64,000 nt of DNA from Odiellus spinosus (taxonomy: Eukaryota; Arthropoda; Arachnida; Opiliones; Phalangiidae): NCBI GenBank assembly GCA_963920705.1, contig OY987236.1:11208190-11272189 (forward strand). Reading direction: 5' to 3'. Every line of letters starts with the position of its first letter. The first letter of the stretch is position 1. The position numbers and the translations under genes are program-made. Below are positions 1-20,873 of the stretch, one piece after another. The notes under the pieces were generated by a model, which had not been told where the DNA came from, ran no database searches, and saw only the letters and a program-made list of their open reading frames with translations.

Positions 1-3000
1 CCAATGCGAAGCTGACGCGTAGGGGCAGATCAATAAGATTTGTCGAATTATTCTACTTGTAAAGTTCTACACCCATTAATACACAGTTTATTCAAATTAA
101 TTTCAAAATTAACTTTTAGTAAATATCTGCTTAAAGTGAGGCTGTCATAATTTTTTTCATACAATTAGAAAGCTATATTCAAAATTTTAAACCTCTAAGT
201 TGAAGCCCTTTTAAGAAACTTCTAAAATTAAATTCCAAACATATATTTTTTCCGATTAATTATGAAGTTTGATTCAAGAACCCGATGAACAGTATTTTGC
301 GTATGAAAGCTAGATCTTTTTTGATTAAATTATTTTACGAAAAAGACCTTGTGTAAACCAGAACGCTGGAAAATAAACTTTAGGATCTATAGTGATGAGC
401 AGGAAATGTTTGTTTTTAAAAACTTGGAAAATGGCAATTATAAAATATTTTTTTTACTATTTTCTTAATTTTTTCTAAGGAGTATGAACCGTTTTTTAGC
501 AATCTTTTCTAAAAATGAACTCAATTTGTATTTTGATTTCATGAAAAATCTGTGACAGCTTCATTTTAACATGGTTTAGACATTCTTTTAATGTAAATTA
601 ATTAACCAGATGTATAATTAATTTAAGAAAAAACTCACGTAACTATTTCTCGTAAAATCGAACTGATTTTAACTTTTCGGTAATACTAAATTCGTACTAA
701 ATTACGTAATCACTTTATTATAATCAAAGCTACAGGTTTGTACACCAATTACGTGGAATGATCAGTCATTCATATAAATCTTACTACAGGTTTTAGTCAG
801 CCGAATTTAAATTAACTTTATTGAATATAGTTAAACATGAATCTAAAAATCAACATGCATTTAAATATAAACCAAAATTGTAGTAAAATTTTAAAACTTA
901 CCTAAAATTCGCAGCGTTTAGAAATAAAGGTTTGTTTTGACTATCTTTTCTATCCGTAGAGATGAAAAAAAACTTGGGGAAATCGCTATAAGAATCCCGA
1001 AAAACTATTTGTTTCTAGGTTAGGATAACTTTCGGTCGTGCAAACTGTTGGATTCCTCGATTACGGAATAAGTTTCGATAACTAGTGCACTCCGGCTTTA
1101 TCTAGGAAATATTTGGCTCTATTTTCTACGCGCTTTTTCATTCTCGCGCCGCCGTATACTCCGCTCCTATTGGTCGAAACTTTTCCATCAAGTAGGCGTG
1201 GTCTTAGAGAGACAGAATTCAAACTTCCCTCTTTTTTTACCATCCTCTTCCTTTCAAGTTCGAATCCTTCCTGAGTAGAACGAATTGTATGTAGAATAAC
1301 ATTGGAAGAATCTTAAAAAAGCTCTACGTTTTTGGCTTTAGCTCCAAGATCTTGAGGCCTTTTTTCGCGCCTTTTTTCTGGGGGGAGGATTAGGGTTAAG
1401 ATGAGTTAAGGTTAAGGATGAGTTAAGCCTAACCTTGGGGATTTTCGCTAAGTTGCTTTTTCCATAGTGACAGACGTTGCTATATCTTGTAATATTTTTC
1501 TACCAAGTGGTATAATCCCGCTTTTATTAAGTTGTTAGATTTGACAAGATTTGGACTGACAGAGATTCAGTTTCATAAAAATATAATAACATTTTTCGTC
1601 GCTCGAAAAGCCAGATACGCAAATAACGTATATATATTTTTTAAAAATAACAAGGCTTTTTTTTATTCTAGAAACAATTGATTTTACTTTAATTTCAACT
1701 TGTTAATTATTTTAAATTTAAATAAATTAAAAACCTTTCATGCGTTACAATTAAATTTAAAATTAAAGCTTCTAAAAATTCATTTCATTATTTAAGGAGA
1801 AATCGCTTATCGATTCACTTTGAACCCGGGAGAATAGAAGATTAAAAGATAATGAAATAGGTTTTCAGAATCTATAAGTTAAATTATCAACATGGGAATT
1901 TATTTTGAGTTTTCAGGCTTCATTCAAACATGGAAAAACTTGATATAATTACATATTTATTATGTTGACAGTAAATCATGAAAATTCGTAATTTTTGTTT
2001 TGGTAAAACCAGGGAATTTGGACACACTTTTTAAGCTTTGTCCCAAGGTTGGTGGTAAAATTTGTCATTCCTACCACTACGCCTAACAAATGCTCTCTAA
2101 AATTCGCGCGTTAGCAGACGAATTTTAGTATTGGTACACTAATGAGTAATAAAGTAAAGGACGGCAGGCTGTACCTTTCTATTTTTAATTCGTTGGAAAA
2201 AACCTAGAAATATCAGGGAAATTGGCTATGAACCCTGATCTTTGACGATATTTCAGTGCTGATTTATTGGCTTTAGTTTTCTTAGCTTTATAGTACAGTG
2301 TGGAATCAAATTGAGCCAACCAAATTAAAGGGAAAGTAGGGTTTGAAATTTCAACTTCATTTTCATTTAATTTCTTATTAACTTATGTTTAAAGTGAAGC
2401 TATCATAGATTCTGGGAGCATTTTGGGAAAGATCCTTAAAAAATATTTAAAATATATTAAAATTATCGTCAATTACGTTCCAGAAATAAACATAAACGAA
2501 AAAAAAACTCATTTCGCTCGCTATAACTTGAGAGATGAACAATTTATTGGCCCAATTTTTCTTTTCACTAAAAATTAATCGAGTTAATTAATTTAGGTGA
2601 AAACAAAATTCAATCGTTATTATTTTTTGGTCGACAGATTCCGAAAACAAATTAAATTGGAGTTAGCGGTACATTTTAGTCTCGTGTTTCCCTTCCGAAA
2701 ATTTCAAATTTAATACCATTATAAATTAATATTTTAGTAAAATAATTTTCATTTTGATAAAAAAAGTTTTATCAATTTCGATTGGTTATTTATTAAATCA
2801 AAAGAAAGTAACTTGAGAAGCTTGTTTTTAGTTTTCCAGGTTTGTAAGGCTTTCTTTTTTATTTTTTATTCGGATGTGAAAGTTAAACGGAGGGTGAAAC
2901 TCAAATACAAGCTCTTTTTATTTTATTTAATAGATTTGGATTAAATTTGTTGATATCTTGGAAAAATCTATAACATTACTCTAAACTTAAGAAATATTTA

Positions 3001-4729
3001 ATGAGAAATGACAAAATGGGGTAAACACCTTAACTCCTTATTCTCGTAATGTTGAAAACCTGAAACAAACGAAAGAATTCAAGGAGGAGCTCATGGACAA
3101 GCAATTTACGAGTAATTTGTCTTTTTAAAAAAAAAGTAGGCGCTGGAAAATTAATGTCTATCCATTTTTATATGTTCGAGAAATGGTAGAGAGCCGATTT
3201 CCCAAGTAGAGCTCGGAATTCGTATAATTTTTATTAATTGGATAAAATCTACTAAATTCTGATGTATATTATCTATTTGATTAAAAATAGATTGTTTCAT
3301 TCGAGTTAACCTATTCGAAGAGAAAGTAAAAAAACGTAATCCATATCCGTTTTTATCCAAAAATGGCCTTCTCTTATCCGCGTTATACGTTCGGATAAAA
3401 AATTCAAAATTTATTTCGTGAAAAATACTGAATAAAAAGATGATTTAAAATCTTAGTTTCGTTGTTATATTTTTATCCTTCAAATTAAAAATCAATTTGA
3501 AATATTTTTCTTATATTTTAGGCTGATTCTGGAAATGTGAATTTTCTTATCCATTGTTATACGTTTGAAAACGAGTAATTTTGTTCGTAGATAAGGCGCC
3601 AAACGCTTACCTTCGGGTAAACCTCTTACATTTAACAATTATACGAATATACATTTCATTTTTTAGTTACAAACATTTTATCCGAATAACAAAATATCTG
3701 AAAATATACGTATAACATATAATGAATATCCGATTCCGAGCTCTATCGAGAATTTCTAAATTAAACTGTTTTCGGCTTCGACTTCTAGCATTTACACGAT
3801 TCTTATCGAGCTTAAGGATAAGCAACTATTTTCTACGAGTACTTTCTGGTGCTATTTTGTTTTGGCGCTAAAATTTCACGTTTCATCATGCCTTTAAGAT
3901 AGGAACGTATTTTTGGCGCGAAACTTTTCGCGCTAAAATAACTCGATTGAGTGTTTCGCCGATACTTTGGTCACACTTTGAAATTACCATTCGTCAACTA
4001 TATAGCTTATGTAACTGAGGAAAGTTCACAAATCCCTTTTTTTTGGGGAGAGGGAATAAAATTGCCATCCACATTTTTTTGCATAAGTATAGAGTCAACC
4101 CATTCTTTTTCAAATCTTTATGGCTTTGGAATAACCTTCTACAGTGCAGTCTTCAGTAATGACAGCAGCTGTATAGTTTTGACTATATTCAAATACATTC
4201 TTAGAATAAATGGGGTGTCATCGCTCGAAACCTTTTTTTCTTATTTTTTTTTTTAAAGATATTGCGAGGTTATGTCAAAAATTTCTGAAAACTCCTACAC
4301 AGAATTTGATCTATAAGAATAATAGACAAGATAGTGTAAATTTCGAAGCCGTTTTCCAAGAACGTGTCTGTCCAAAATAACACGTCTACAGGTGATTTGG
4401 TTTAAGTTCACTAGGTCATCAGAAATGTGTTTTTAATGTTCTAGAGTTCGAATCGTATTCATATCGTATGAATTCATACGCAAACCGTGACTTTTGCATG
4501 GTAACTTTATTATAAAATGGACATTGGTTTTAGGCAAATTTATTTTAATTAAATTCAAAACATAAGACAGACATAGTGTTTGTAAATTTAGTTTTTTAAC
4601 TAATAAAACGGATTCTGTCTATTTTATTTTTAGGTTATATTTTCTAATTCGGGTTTTCGTAGACGAAAATAAAAAGACCTTTGGGTAATCGGTCTTCATC
4701 AAATTCGTAGCTTTCTCATCATTTAATAT
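1..4729. other. Intergenic stretch without a recognisable gene
   Basis: AT-rich sequence with only short, unconvincing open frames. The stretch around 1070-1300 is richer in C and G, holds an ATTGG (inverted CCAAT) box and looks promoter-like, but I cannot attach a transcript to it; it may serve a gene outside the window. Two near-identical copies of a 16-17-bp unit of the type GGTTAAGATGAGTTAA lie at 1394-1426. The stretch 3360-3720 repeats the string TTATACGTT and its relatives several times. I see nothing else to annotate. Confidence 0.5.
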
Positions 4730-5107
4730 TTAAAGGGAGAATGCAACCTAGCAACAAGTTTTTTTTTATCGATTGCTCAAAACTAGACGATTATTTTAAA
4801 CTTGAAATCAGTACTGGAACAATAAAAGAGAGGCTTTCTTTCAACTCTCTGAAAAATCAACTCCATTTTATAATATGTTCTATTCGTTATCCAGCGCTTG
4901 ATTTGAAAACACCATGCTTCAGTTTGAATTGAGAAGCTCATGTCCGTCGTACATTTGTTATAGATTTCACAAGATCTTTGTGGTTTTTTCTAAGGAAAGT
5001 TGCGAATATTTTAATGGACAATCATATACTGTCTTCTGTGCATTTTCCTGGAATCTTGTCCTTTGCAAAATTTAAACGTTTTGCAGTTCGTGATACTATC
5101 CCTTTAA
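4730..5107. mobile_element. TTAA-flanked small transposon-like element
   Basis: The left end reads TTAAAGGGAGAATGC and the right end reads TATCCCTTTAA, so the segment is bounded by TTAA with inverted AGGGA/TCCCT termini. The same ends recur at many places in this window (7549, 7811, 15579, 20051, 26871, 44403, 57411). No transposase frame is present inside, so it is non-autonomous. TTAA targets are typical of piggyBac-like transposons, but the class is an inference. Confidence 0.5.
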
Positions 5108-5351
5108 ATAAATACGTTATGAAATTGAAATAATTGGGAAAAACCATAAATAAATTTCATTGCATGGAGTTATTGAGTTCAATTGTTAATTAAAACCGAT
5201 TAAAAGTAATTTAATTATGGTTGAATCTAAATTAAACCCGACTTATTAAAGTCCAATTAAATTGCAGAACAAAACAGCTTTGTATATGAAATTTAACACT
5301 AGATACCAATTGACTCTTTGATACCATAAGCTTATAACTTTTGTTTTTAGA

Positions 5352-5474
5352 TAGAGGTCGGGGTTTGGACAAGATAATTTCTGTTTGTTTGATCTTTATT
5401 CATAATTTGAATAGTTAACTGATTAATAATTAACTGATTATTTATGGATTATCTTGTCCAAATCCCGACCTCTA
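5352..5474. mobile_element. Small MITE with 27-bp terminal inverted repeats
   Basis: The arms at 5352-5378 and 5448-5474 are inverted copies with one mismatch in 27 bases (the left arm begins TAGAGGTCGGGGTTTGG). The outermost dinucleotide is TA on both sides, consistent with a TA target duplication and a mariner/Tc1-type origin. The 69-bp centre is AT-rich and non-coding. The whole could form one stable hairpin. The family name is inferred only from the TA termini. Confidence 0.65.
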
Positions 5475-7548
5475 GTTCTAGGAGATGATAAGTTATAAAT
5501 TTATGTAGGAAAAAAAAAAAAAATACATTTATTGAATATTAAACTTATTATTTATCATATCGATTTTCGGCATTTTATCGTATTTAAGGTTGAAGTAAGT
5601 TGACATTTATATTGAATTTCTCTTACCCTTTAATACAAACTCGAAAGAATATTAATAATAATAATTCTGTCTTTACGACTGGACTATAAAAATATTTTAC
5701 GATCAGTGTTCCAGTTATTAACCCTACATTGATGACGCGACCCTTTTCCAGCGCTTGCTGTAACGCGGCTTGACCCCTTATCCCTCATCAAATGATCTCT
5801 CATGATCTTATTCGTTTTATCCAGGAAACTGATAAAATACGACGTTACTAAGTCCTTCTCAGGCCCAAACTACATCGTAACCAATTTATTTCCACCCTTG
5901 AATTAAGATGATTCGTCTAACAGCCTAATTATATATACTGAACTTTTCAGTTGGGATATACTACAAAGTGACGGTGACAAATGAAATAATTTAATTTTAA
6001 TTTTATTTTCTACGAGAAAAACTAATTAAGTATCCTTCCGCCGTAGTGATATACTTGCTGATAAATTCAAATTATATTTTACTAACTACTAGCCACTGTC
6101 ATCAAATTACTCAAATAAAATTTTATTTCTATAGACTTTTGCTGTGGGCGTGGCCACCTCTTTTGGAGGGAATGGGTGTTAAGTTCACCTTATCTCATTG
6201 GTTGGGAGGCGACCCTCAGATAACATTAACCATAAGTATATTGACGTAAGCCGCGGAAGTTAGGCTTAACTTTTTCTAGCAGGGGCTGAACATGGCTATA
6301 ATTTTAATAGCGAATTCCACTGGGCCTCTCTCTGAGTGCTCTGAATCTCCCTGAAAACGCTATACTCTAAAACATATACTTCAAGGGTTTTTACGTTAAC
6401 TCTATCATTGACTAACGAGAGCTTCCACTTAATTAGTCTAAGATGTATCTCTATCTCTACATGAAGTTAATCTTCTCACCGCAGTGAAACTTTAGCTGGT
6501 GTTTCAGGCAGGGTTTAGTTATTTCGCAGTGGATCTTCCGAAAATATTGTGTCACATACACTTCACTATATCTTTATCTAACTCTCGCAGTCATTAATCC
6601 CATTTAAGTTAAGACTCGGTTAAGAATCCCCCAATTTGTCTATCTGATCATTCCCTAAGTGAGGAAAATCCGGCTCAAAGAAAGTAAATATATATGTATG
6701 CATAATCTCTTTCGAAGTCAAATTGAAGGCTACCGAGTTCTAAACCTTGCTCGTATAATTCTTTCAAATGTTTTCTCGACTATTATTTACGAGAATTTTT
6801 CAAAAGTTAAGCCTTCTGATTAGTTTCCTCGCGTCTTCTCTCCCGCCTACTCTTTTATAGCCAAAAATTCCGAAGCGTCATCGTTTTATCATTTTGCCTA
6901 GTATACGAAATAGAAGTTATGAATATTTAATAGGGACTCTTTTCTGACAGACGTGGTCCTGTTGTTGGTATCATCCATTTTTATGTTATTAGATTTTCGA
7001 ATTTTTCATCCCTTCCAGGTTCAAACTTCAAACTCGTCACAAAATTTTATTTTGTATTTTCTATAGTAGTAATATAATTTAAATATAAGATTATCTATAA
7101 CATTGAAACTACACTCTATTATACATACCTTATCATGGTGTTATATCCCTATCCAAAAAAACCTAGGTTTGCCTAAACTGGGCTTCTATTCAGCGCTGAG
7201 TTTCGCAGTGCTACGGTTATTACTCTAATTTTGCTTTTAGAGTTAAATGTAGCCTAGCTTTGTACGTAATGCATGCACTATAGACATGAGTTTTCAATTT
7301 ACAAGGGCGGTACCTATTTTATAACAAGAGGTTCAAGATGAAATTATAAGGCAGATAAATATTGACTAGGCTCAGCCCCTCATAACATTAGACAACCCCT
7401 TTAACAATAGACAACTTCAAATAGAAATGCGCCCTTTACCTAGGAGTTACTGATATACCACTTATTTTACGAATTTCGACTCCTAAAGGTTTTGTAGTAC
7501 TTCAGTCCGTTGTCAGGGGCGCGCTTGAACGAAGACGCGCTTGCCATA
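5475..7548. other. Intergenic stretch without a recognisable gene
   Basis: No coding region that I can support. Around 6130-6260 there is a GC-richer patch with GGGCGTGGCC and ATTGGTTGG motifs that resembles promoter DNA, but no exon could be linked to it. Confidence 0.4.
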
Positions 7549-7711
7549 TTAAAGGAACTACCTGCAATTTTTAAATCCCCTTTAAAGTCGACCTCTTTTC
7601 TAGCATAGCAGACGACGTTGATCATAGCAAAGTGTACGGTCAACGCTAGGCTGTGTGCATAAGAGAAGAACATTTTAAAGGGGCAAATTTTAGAGTAGAT
7701 CAGGCATTTAA
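7549..7711. mobile_element. TTAA-flanked repeat, family 2, copy 1
   Basis: Bounded by TTAA on both sides. It shares with 7811-7955 and 57411-57674 an inner core containing AGCAGACGACGTT and a block close to GCAAATTTC(A/G)GAGCAGAT. The two ends are weak inverted copies of one another. It contains no gene; the minus-strand open frame at 7467-7718 simply runs through it. Confidence 0.6.
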
Positions 7712-7810
7712 ACTCCATAACTATTTTAAGTATATAATTCTATCTGGTGAAAAAAAGTTGAATATGATTAAAGGATTAGAATAGGAGACCAAAGTTTTTT
7801 CCAATTGATG

Positions 7811-7955
7811 TTAAAGGGACTATCTGCGATTTTTAAATCCCCTTTAAAGTCGGCTTCTTTTCTAGAAGAGCAGACGACGTTAACCATAGCAAATTACGCA
7901 GTCAAAGCTAGGCTGTGTGCTTAAGGGCAAATTTCGGAGCAGATAGGGCGTTTAA
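7811..7955. mobile_element. TTAA-flanked repeat, family 2, copy 2
   Basis: Begins TTAAAGGGACTATCTGC and ends as its inverted counterpart GCAGATAGGGCGTTTAA, so the terminal inverted repeat is clearer here than in the neighbouring copy 100 bp upstream. Same orientation and same core (AGCAGACGACGTT) as that copy. Non-coding and non-autonomous. Confidence 0.65.
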
Positions 7956-8379
7956 ATAAATATTTAACAGCTAAAAAATAAACGTAATTTTCACTATATA
8001 ATGTAACGCGTGCTGTGACGTCAAAACTTTGAATGCAAAGATCGGCCTAATTCGTTTTCATCCAGCTGATATAGGTTTAATGTAATCGGATATCGACAAT
8101 TATTTGTACTTGGAAATTTAAGTTCTGCCGGTCGGCATTAGCTTTTGGTGATCTACATTTTGACACAGAAACATGTCGTCACAAGGAGGCGCTTTTAAAT
8201 GGAGAATGAACCGGATCCTTGCTTTTTTAAAGGGATATTGAAGCGGATATTTTAATATTTTAAATTCGCATTATTTCTATTTAAAGGAGAGATCCGCACT
8301 TTTTAAAGGGGTGAAGAAGCGGCCATTTGATTTGGCCCGTTTAATCATTTTGTATTAATTTTTATCGCACGAGTTTTTT

Positions 8380-9100
8380 AAAGGGTAACCTATTATTTAT
8401 AAACCTAGTTGGGCTACCCAACTAGAAGGGCAGATACTACAACTCAGAATGGGCAGTTTTAAAGTCAGTGCAATTCAGCCAACCCTTTTACAATTATCTG
8501 CGCCATTTATAAGAAAACTGAAAATTTTGGGTGGAAACATTTTATTTATTGTAAACATTTATTATTGGCCAGCTAAGACAAGAGTACCCAAAACAAAATC
8601 AAATTTCAGAATACTAAAATAATAACTTGGACTTGGGAAATTTTGTTTATATTAATACAATTACAGATGTGGAATATCGTCAGGATGGCCGAGCGGTCTA
8701 AGGCGCCAGACTCAAGGGTAATTAACCTTGCTGAGTTACACAGCTGTGAATTCTGGTCTTCGTATGAAGGCGTGGGTTCGAATCCCACTTCTGACAAATC
8801 TCTTTTTGCTCACCTACAATTAAATTTTACTTTGAAATTAATTAAAAATTAAATTTTCGAGTAGAAAATACTTTAAAATTAATATTGCCTTATTTTTTTT
8901 TTTAAAGGGCAGAGTTATTTGTGATAGGTTTGGTTGAATTGCACTGATTTCAAAATTGAATATGTGCCCATGTAAGTTGTAATAAAAAATTATATCTGTC
9001 CATTCAAGATATAACTTAATCTGAGTTGTAATATAATATCACAAATAGCCTTGCCTTCTAGTTGGACATCTCAACTGGGTTTTCATAAATATAAAAATAG
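8380..9100. repeat. Foldback arms enclosing a tRNA-Leu gene
   Basis: The segment of about 8390-8510 recurs in inverted orientation at about 8895-9095; for example, TGCAATTCAGCCAACC on the left matches the complement of GGTTGAATTGCA on the right. The right arm carries roughly 50 extra bases. Near its outer edge the left arm contains a perfect small hairpin, CTAGTTGGG-CTA-CCCAACTAG (8405-8425). The plus-strand tRNA-Leu gene lies in the loop between the arms. Confidence 0.6.
8679..8796 (+). tRNA. tRNA-Leu(CAA), intron-containing
   Basis: The acceptor stem GTCAGGA pairs with TTCTGAC, followed by discriminator A. The A box is TGGCCGAGCGG and the B box GGTTCGAATCC, and the long variable arm is typical of tRNA-Leu. 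The anticodon CAA is at 8713-8715. A 34-base intron follows position 37 (8717-8750), as is usual for tRNA-Leu(CAA) in animals. A T5 run at 8803-8807 is a plausible RNA polymerase III terminator. It lies inside foldback arms and faces a second inverted copy 500 bp away. Confidence 0.93.
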
Positions 9101-9320
9101 TTTATACAAAAATCCCGCGTGTGAGTAAGACGTTACTAGCAAGTTAAGTTACTAGCGGCGTGGTGCGAGTTTTATTGATGACTAGGTCACAAATATAAAA
9201 ATACGAAACGGTTATTTCAACTAGCTATTGTTCGAATTTTATTTTCTGATAAGTAATTTTATTTTTTAATTAATCTTAAAGTAATTTTTAATTACTTGAA
9301 GGGTGACTAAAAAAGAGATT

Positions 9321-9438
9321 TGTCAGAAGTGGGATTCGAACCCACGCCTTCATACGAAGACCAGAATTCACAGCTGTATAACTCAGCAAGGTTTTAAGCC
9401 CTTGAGTCTGGCGCCTTAGACCGCTCGGCCATCCTGAC
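9321..9438 (-). tRNA. tRNA-Leu(CAA), intron-containing, inverted copy
   Basis: Complement of the same gene: identical acceptor stem, A box, B box and variable arm, anticodon CAA at 9402-9404, and a 34-base intron at 9367-9400. The two introns share CCTTGCTGAGTTA but differ near their 5' end. The downstream T6 run (complement of 9309-9314) is a likely polymerase III terminator. Convergent orientation relative to the first copy, 524 bp apart. Confidence 0.93.
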
Positions 9439-9610
9439 ATACCAATGATCGTCAAATTTTATTTATATAAACAAAATTTCCTAAGTTGTAAAGGTCCATT
9501 TTGTTTGACTTTGTCATGTTCTTGTGTCTTGCTTGTACACCTTTAACCGATGGGCAATAATTTATTAAAAAAACATAATCACCCAAATATTGCGGTTTTT
9601 ATTTTGGATA

Positions 9611-10899
9611 TACAAAATTATGAAGCCATCCTTTTAAAAATGGGACCAATATTTTAAAAAATAAACATTAATGTTTAAAAAACACAAAATTTAAAAATTA
9701 ATTGGTCATCCTGATTGGTCGATTTTGTTCCATTCCATAAAATAAACCAATGAACTTCTTCAAAACCGCGCAACGAATTTTGCGCGAAAAAAAAGCCCAA
9801 AATGCGCGCGATGTCTTTCGGTTAGAGATGCCGCTCCTTTTCCAAGGCACTTTGAAGGTTAATTAGTACGAGAAAGTTTAATTATTATTCATTTTTATCT
9901 GCGTTTTCCAATCAGAAATTAAGGTAAGAAATATATCTCCAAATTTCATGGAAGTTTATAGTTTAATTATTTCTTGAGAGTATTTTCTAAATTGATAACA
10001 CTGTAAGCCTTGGTCAATGACACAAATTGTCGAAATCAAATTTAGCCTTTGTAGCTATATGTTGTAGTTGTAGGTAGGTAGTGAACTGAGAAGTTTAGAA
10101 ATCAATAGACCTACGCAAAAGAAATACTGCCTACGTCTCCATAATAATGTAAACGTAACGTTGGGATATTTCGATGAGTCAATGTTATGTTATAAAGTTA
10201 AACAACTAGACTCGCCCAAAAGTACATCCATCACCGAAAGATTTTGAGTCTTTGCAAATTGCAGTGACATTCACCATGATGTTATTTATCGTGCTGTAAA
10301 TAACTGTAATGTAAGGTACATCTAGTTCTAAATAGTATACAACTTTATCCTATTTTTATTCCTATCTATTTATAACTTTGGCTTCCGTAAAAGGGAAACT
10401 CTCTGTATAAAATAAATGTCACACCCAGTATATATGTAGATTCTTTAGGTAATTTTTTTTTATAAATAATTTGGGTACGACAGCCCTAATTTTAACATTA
10501 GCAACTTGACGGATATGTTACTCAATGCTTACTCAAGCATCAAATTATTTGCTTGTTTCTCATTTCTTTTTATATCACAAAAGCCTAGTCTTTAGTTCCG
10601 CATGGTGTATCCTATATATTGTGTTTACTAAAGGAACTAGAGACAAATACACCCATATTTCTCAGATTTGTGTTCATTGCAGTGTTGTCAAAGACCTCTG
10701 TGAGTCAAAGTCCTCTCAGTTTCTATCGGAAGAACATGCATTTCTTTCTGCCTTGTGCTTGACTCACAAAAGTACTTGAAACACTGGGGGAATGACAATA
10801 TCACCCTCTAGCGAAAACTATATATAGTTCACTTATACTGTCCTACAATTTCCCGTTGTCTTATTTGAAGTGATTGTTCAACAAAATTACAAGTAAATC
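9611..10899. other. Upstream region of the CKAP5 gene
   Basis: No exon recognised; the open frame at 10525-10779 has no family resemblance. It probably contains the promoter and 5' untranslated exon(s) of the downstream gene. The string CCCTCTAGCG at about 10805-10814 matches the arm of the palindromic element at 41244-41386. The GC-richer patch 9760-9840 (AAAATGCGCGCGATG) could be a transcription start area. Confidence 0.4.

Positions 10900-20873
<9,974 letters not shown>

Larger units (their letters stand above)
8520..9610. repeat. Inverted duplication of a tRNA-Leu locus
   Basis: About 350 bp around the first tRNA (8520-8880) is repeated in inverted orientation around the second (about 9240-9610). 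Similarity covers the tRNA, its leader (GAAATTTTGTTTATAT in both copies), its downstream T run and more distant flanks. The flanks have diverged visibly while the tRNA exons are almost unchanged, suggesting an old inverted duplication with selection on both genes. Confidence 0.65.

Noticed and set aside
1394-1426. Telomere-like TTAGGG/TTAAGG string
   Set aside because: Only two copies of a longer unit that does not match the insect TTAGG repeat.
3951-4256. 101-codon plus-strand open frame
   Set aside because: Composition is Phe/Ser/Ile-rich as expected from T-rich DNA, it has no homology that I recognise, and it lacks splice or promoter context.
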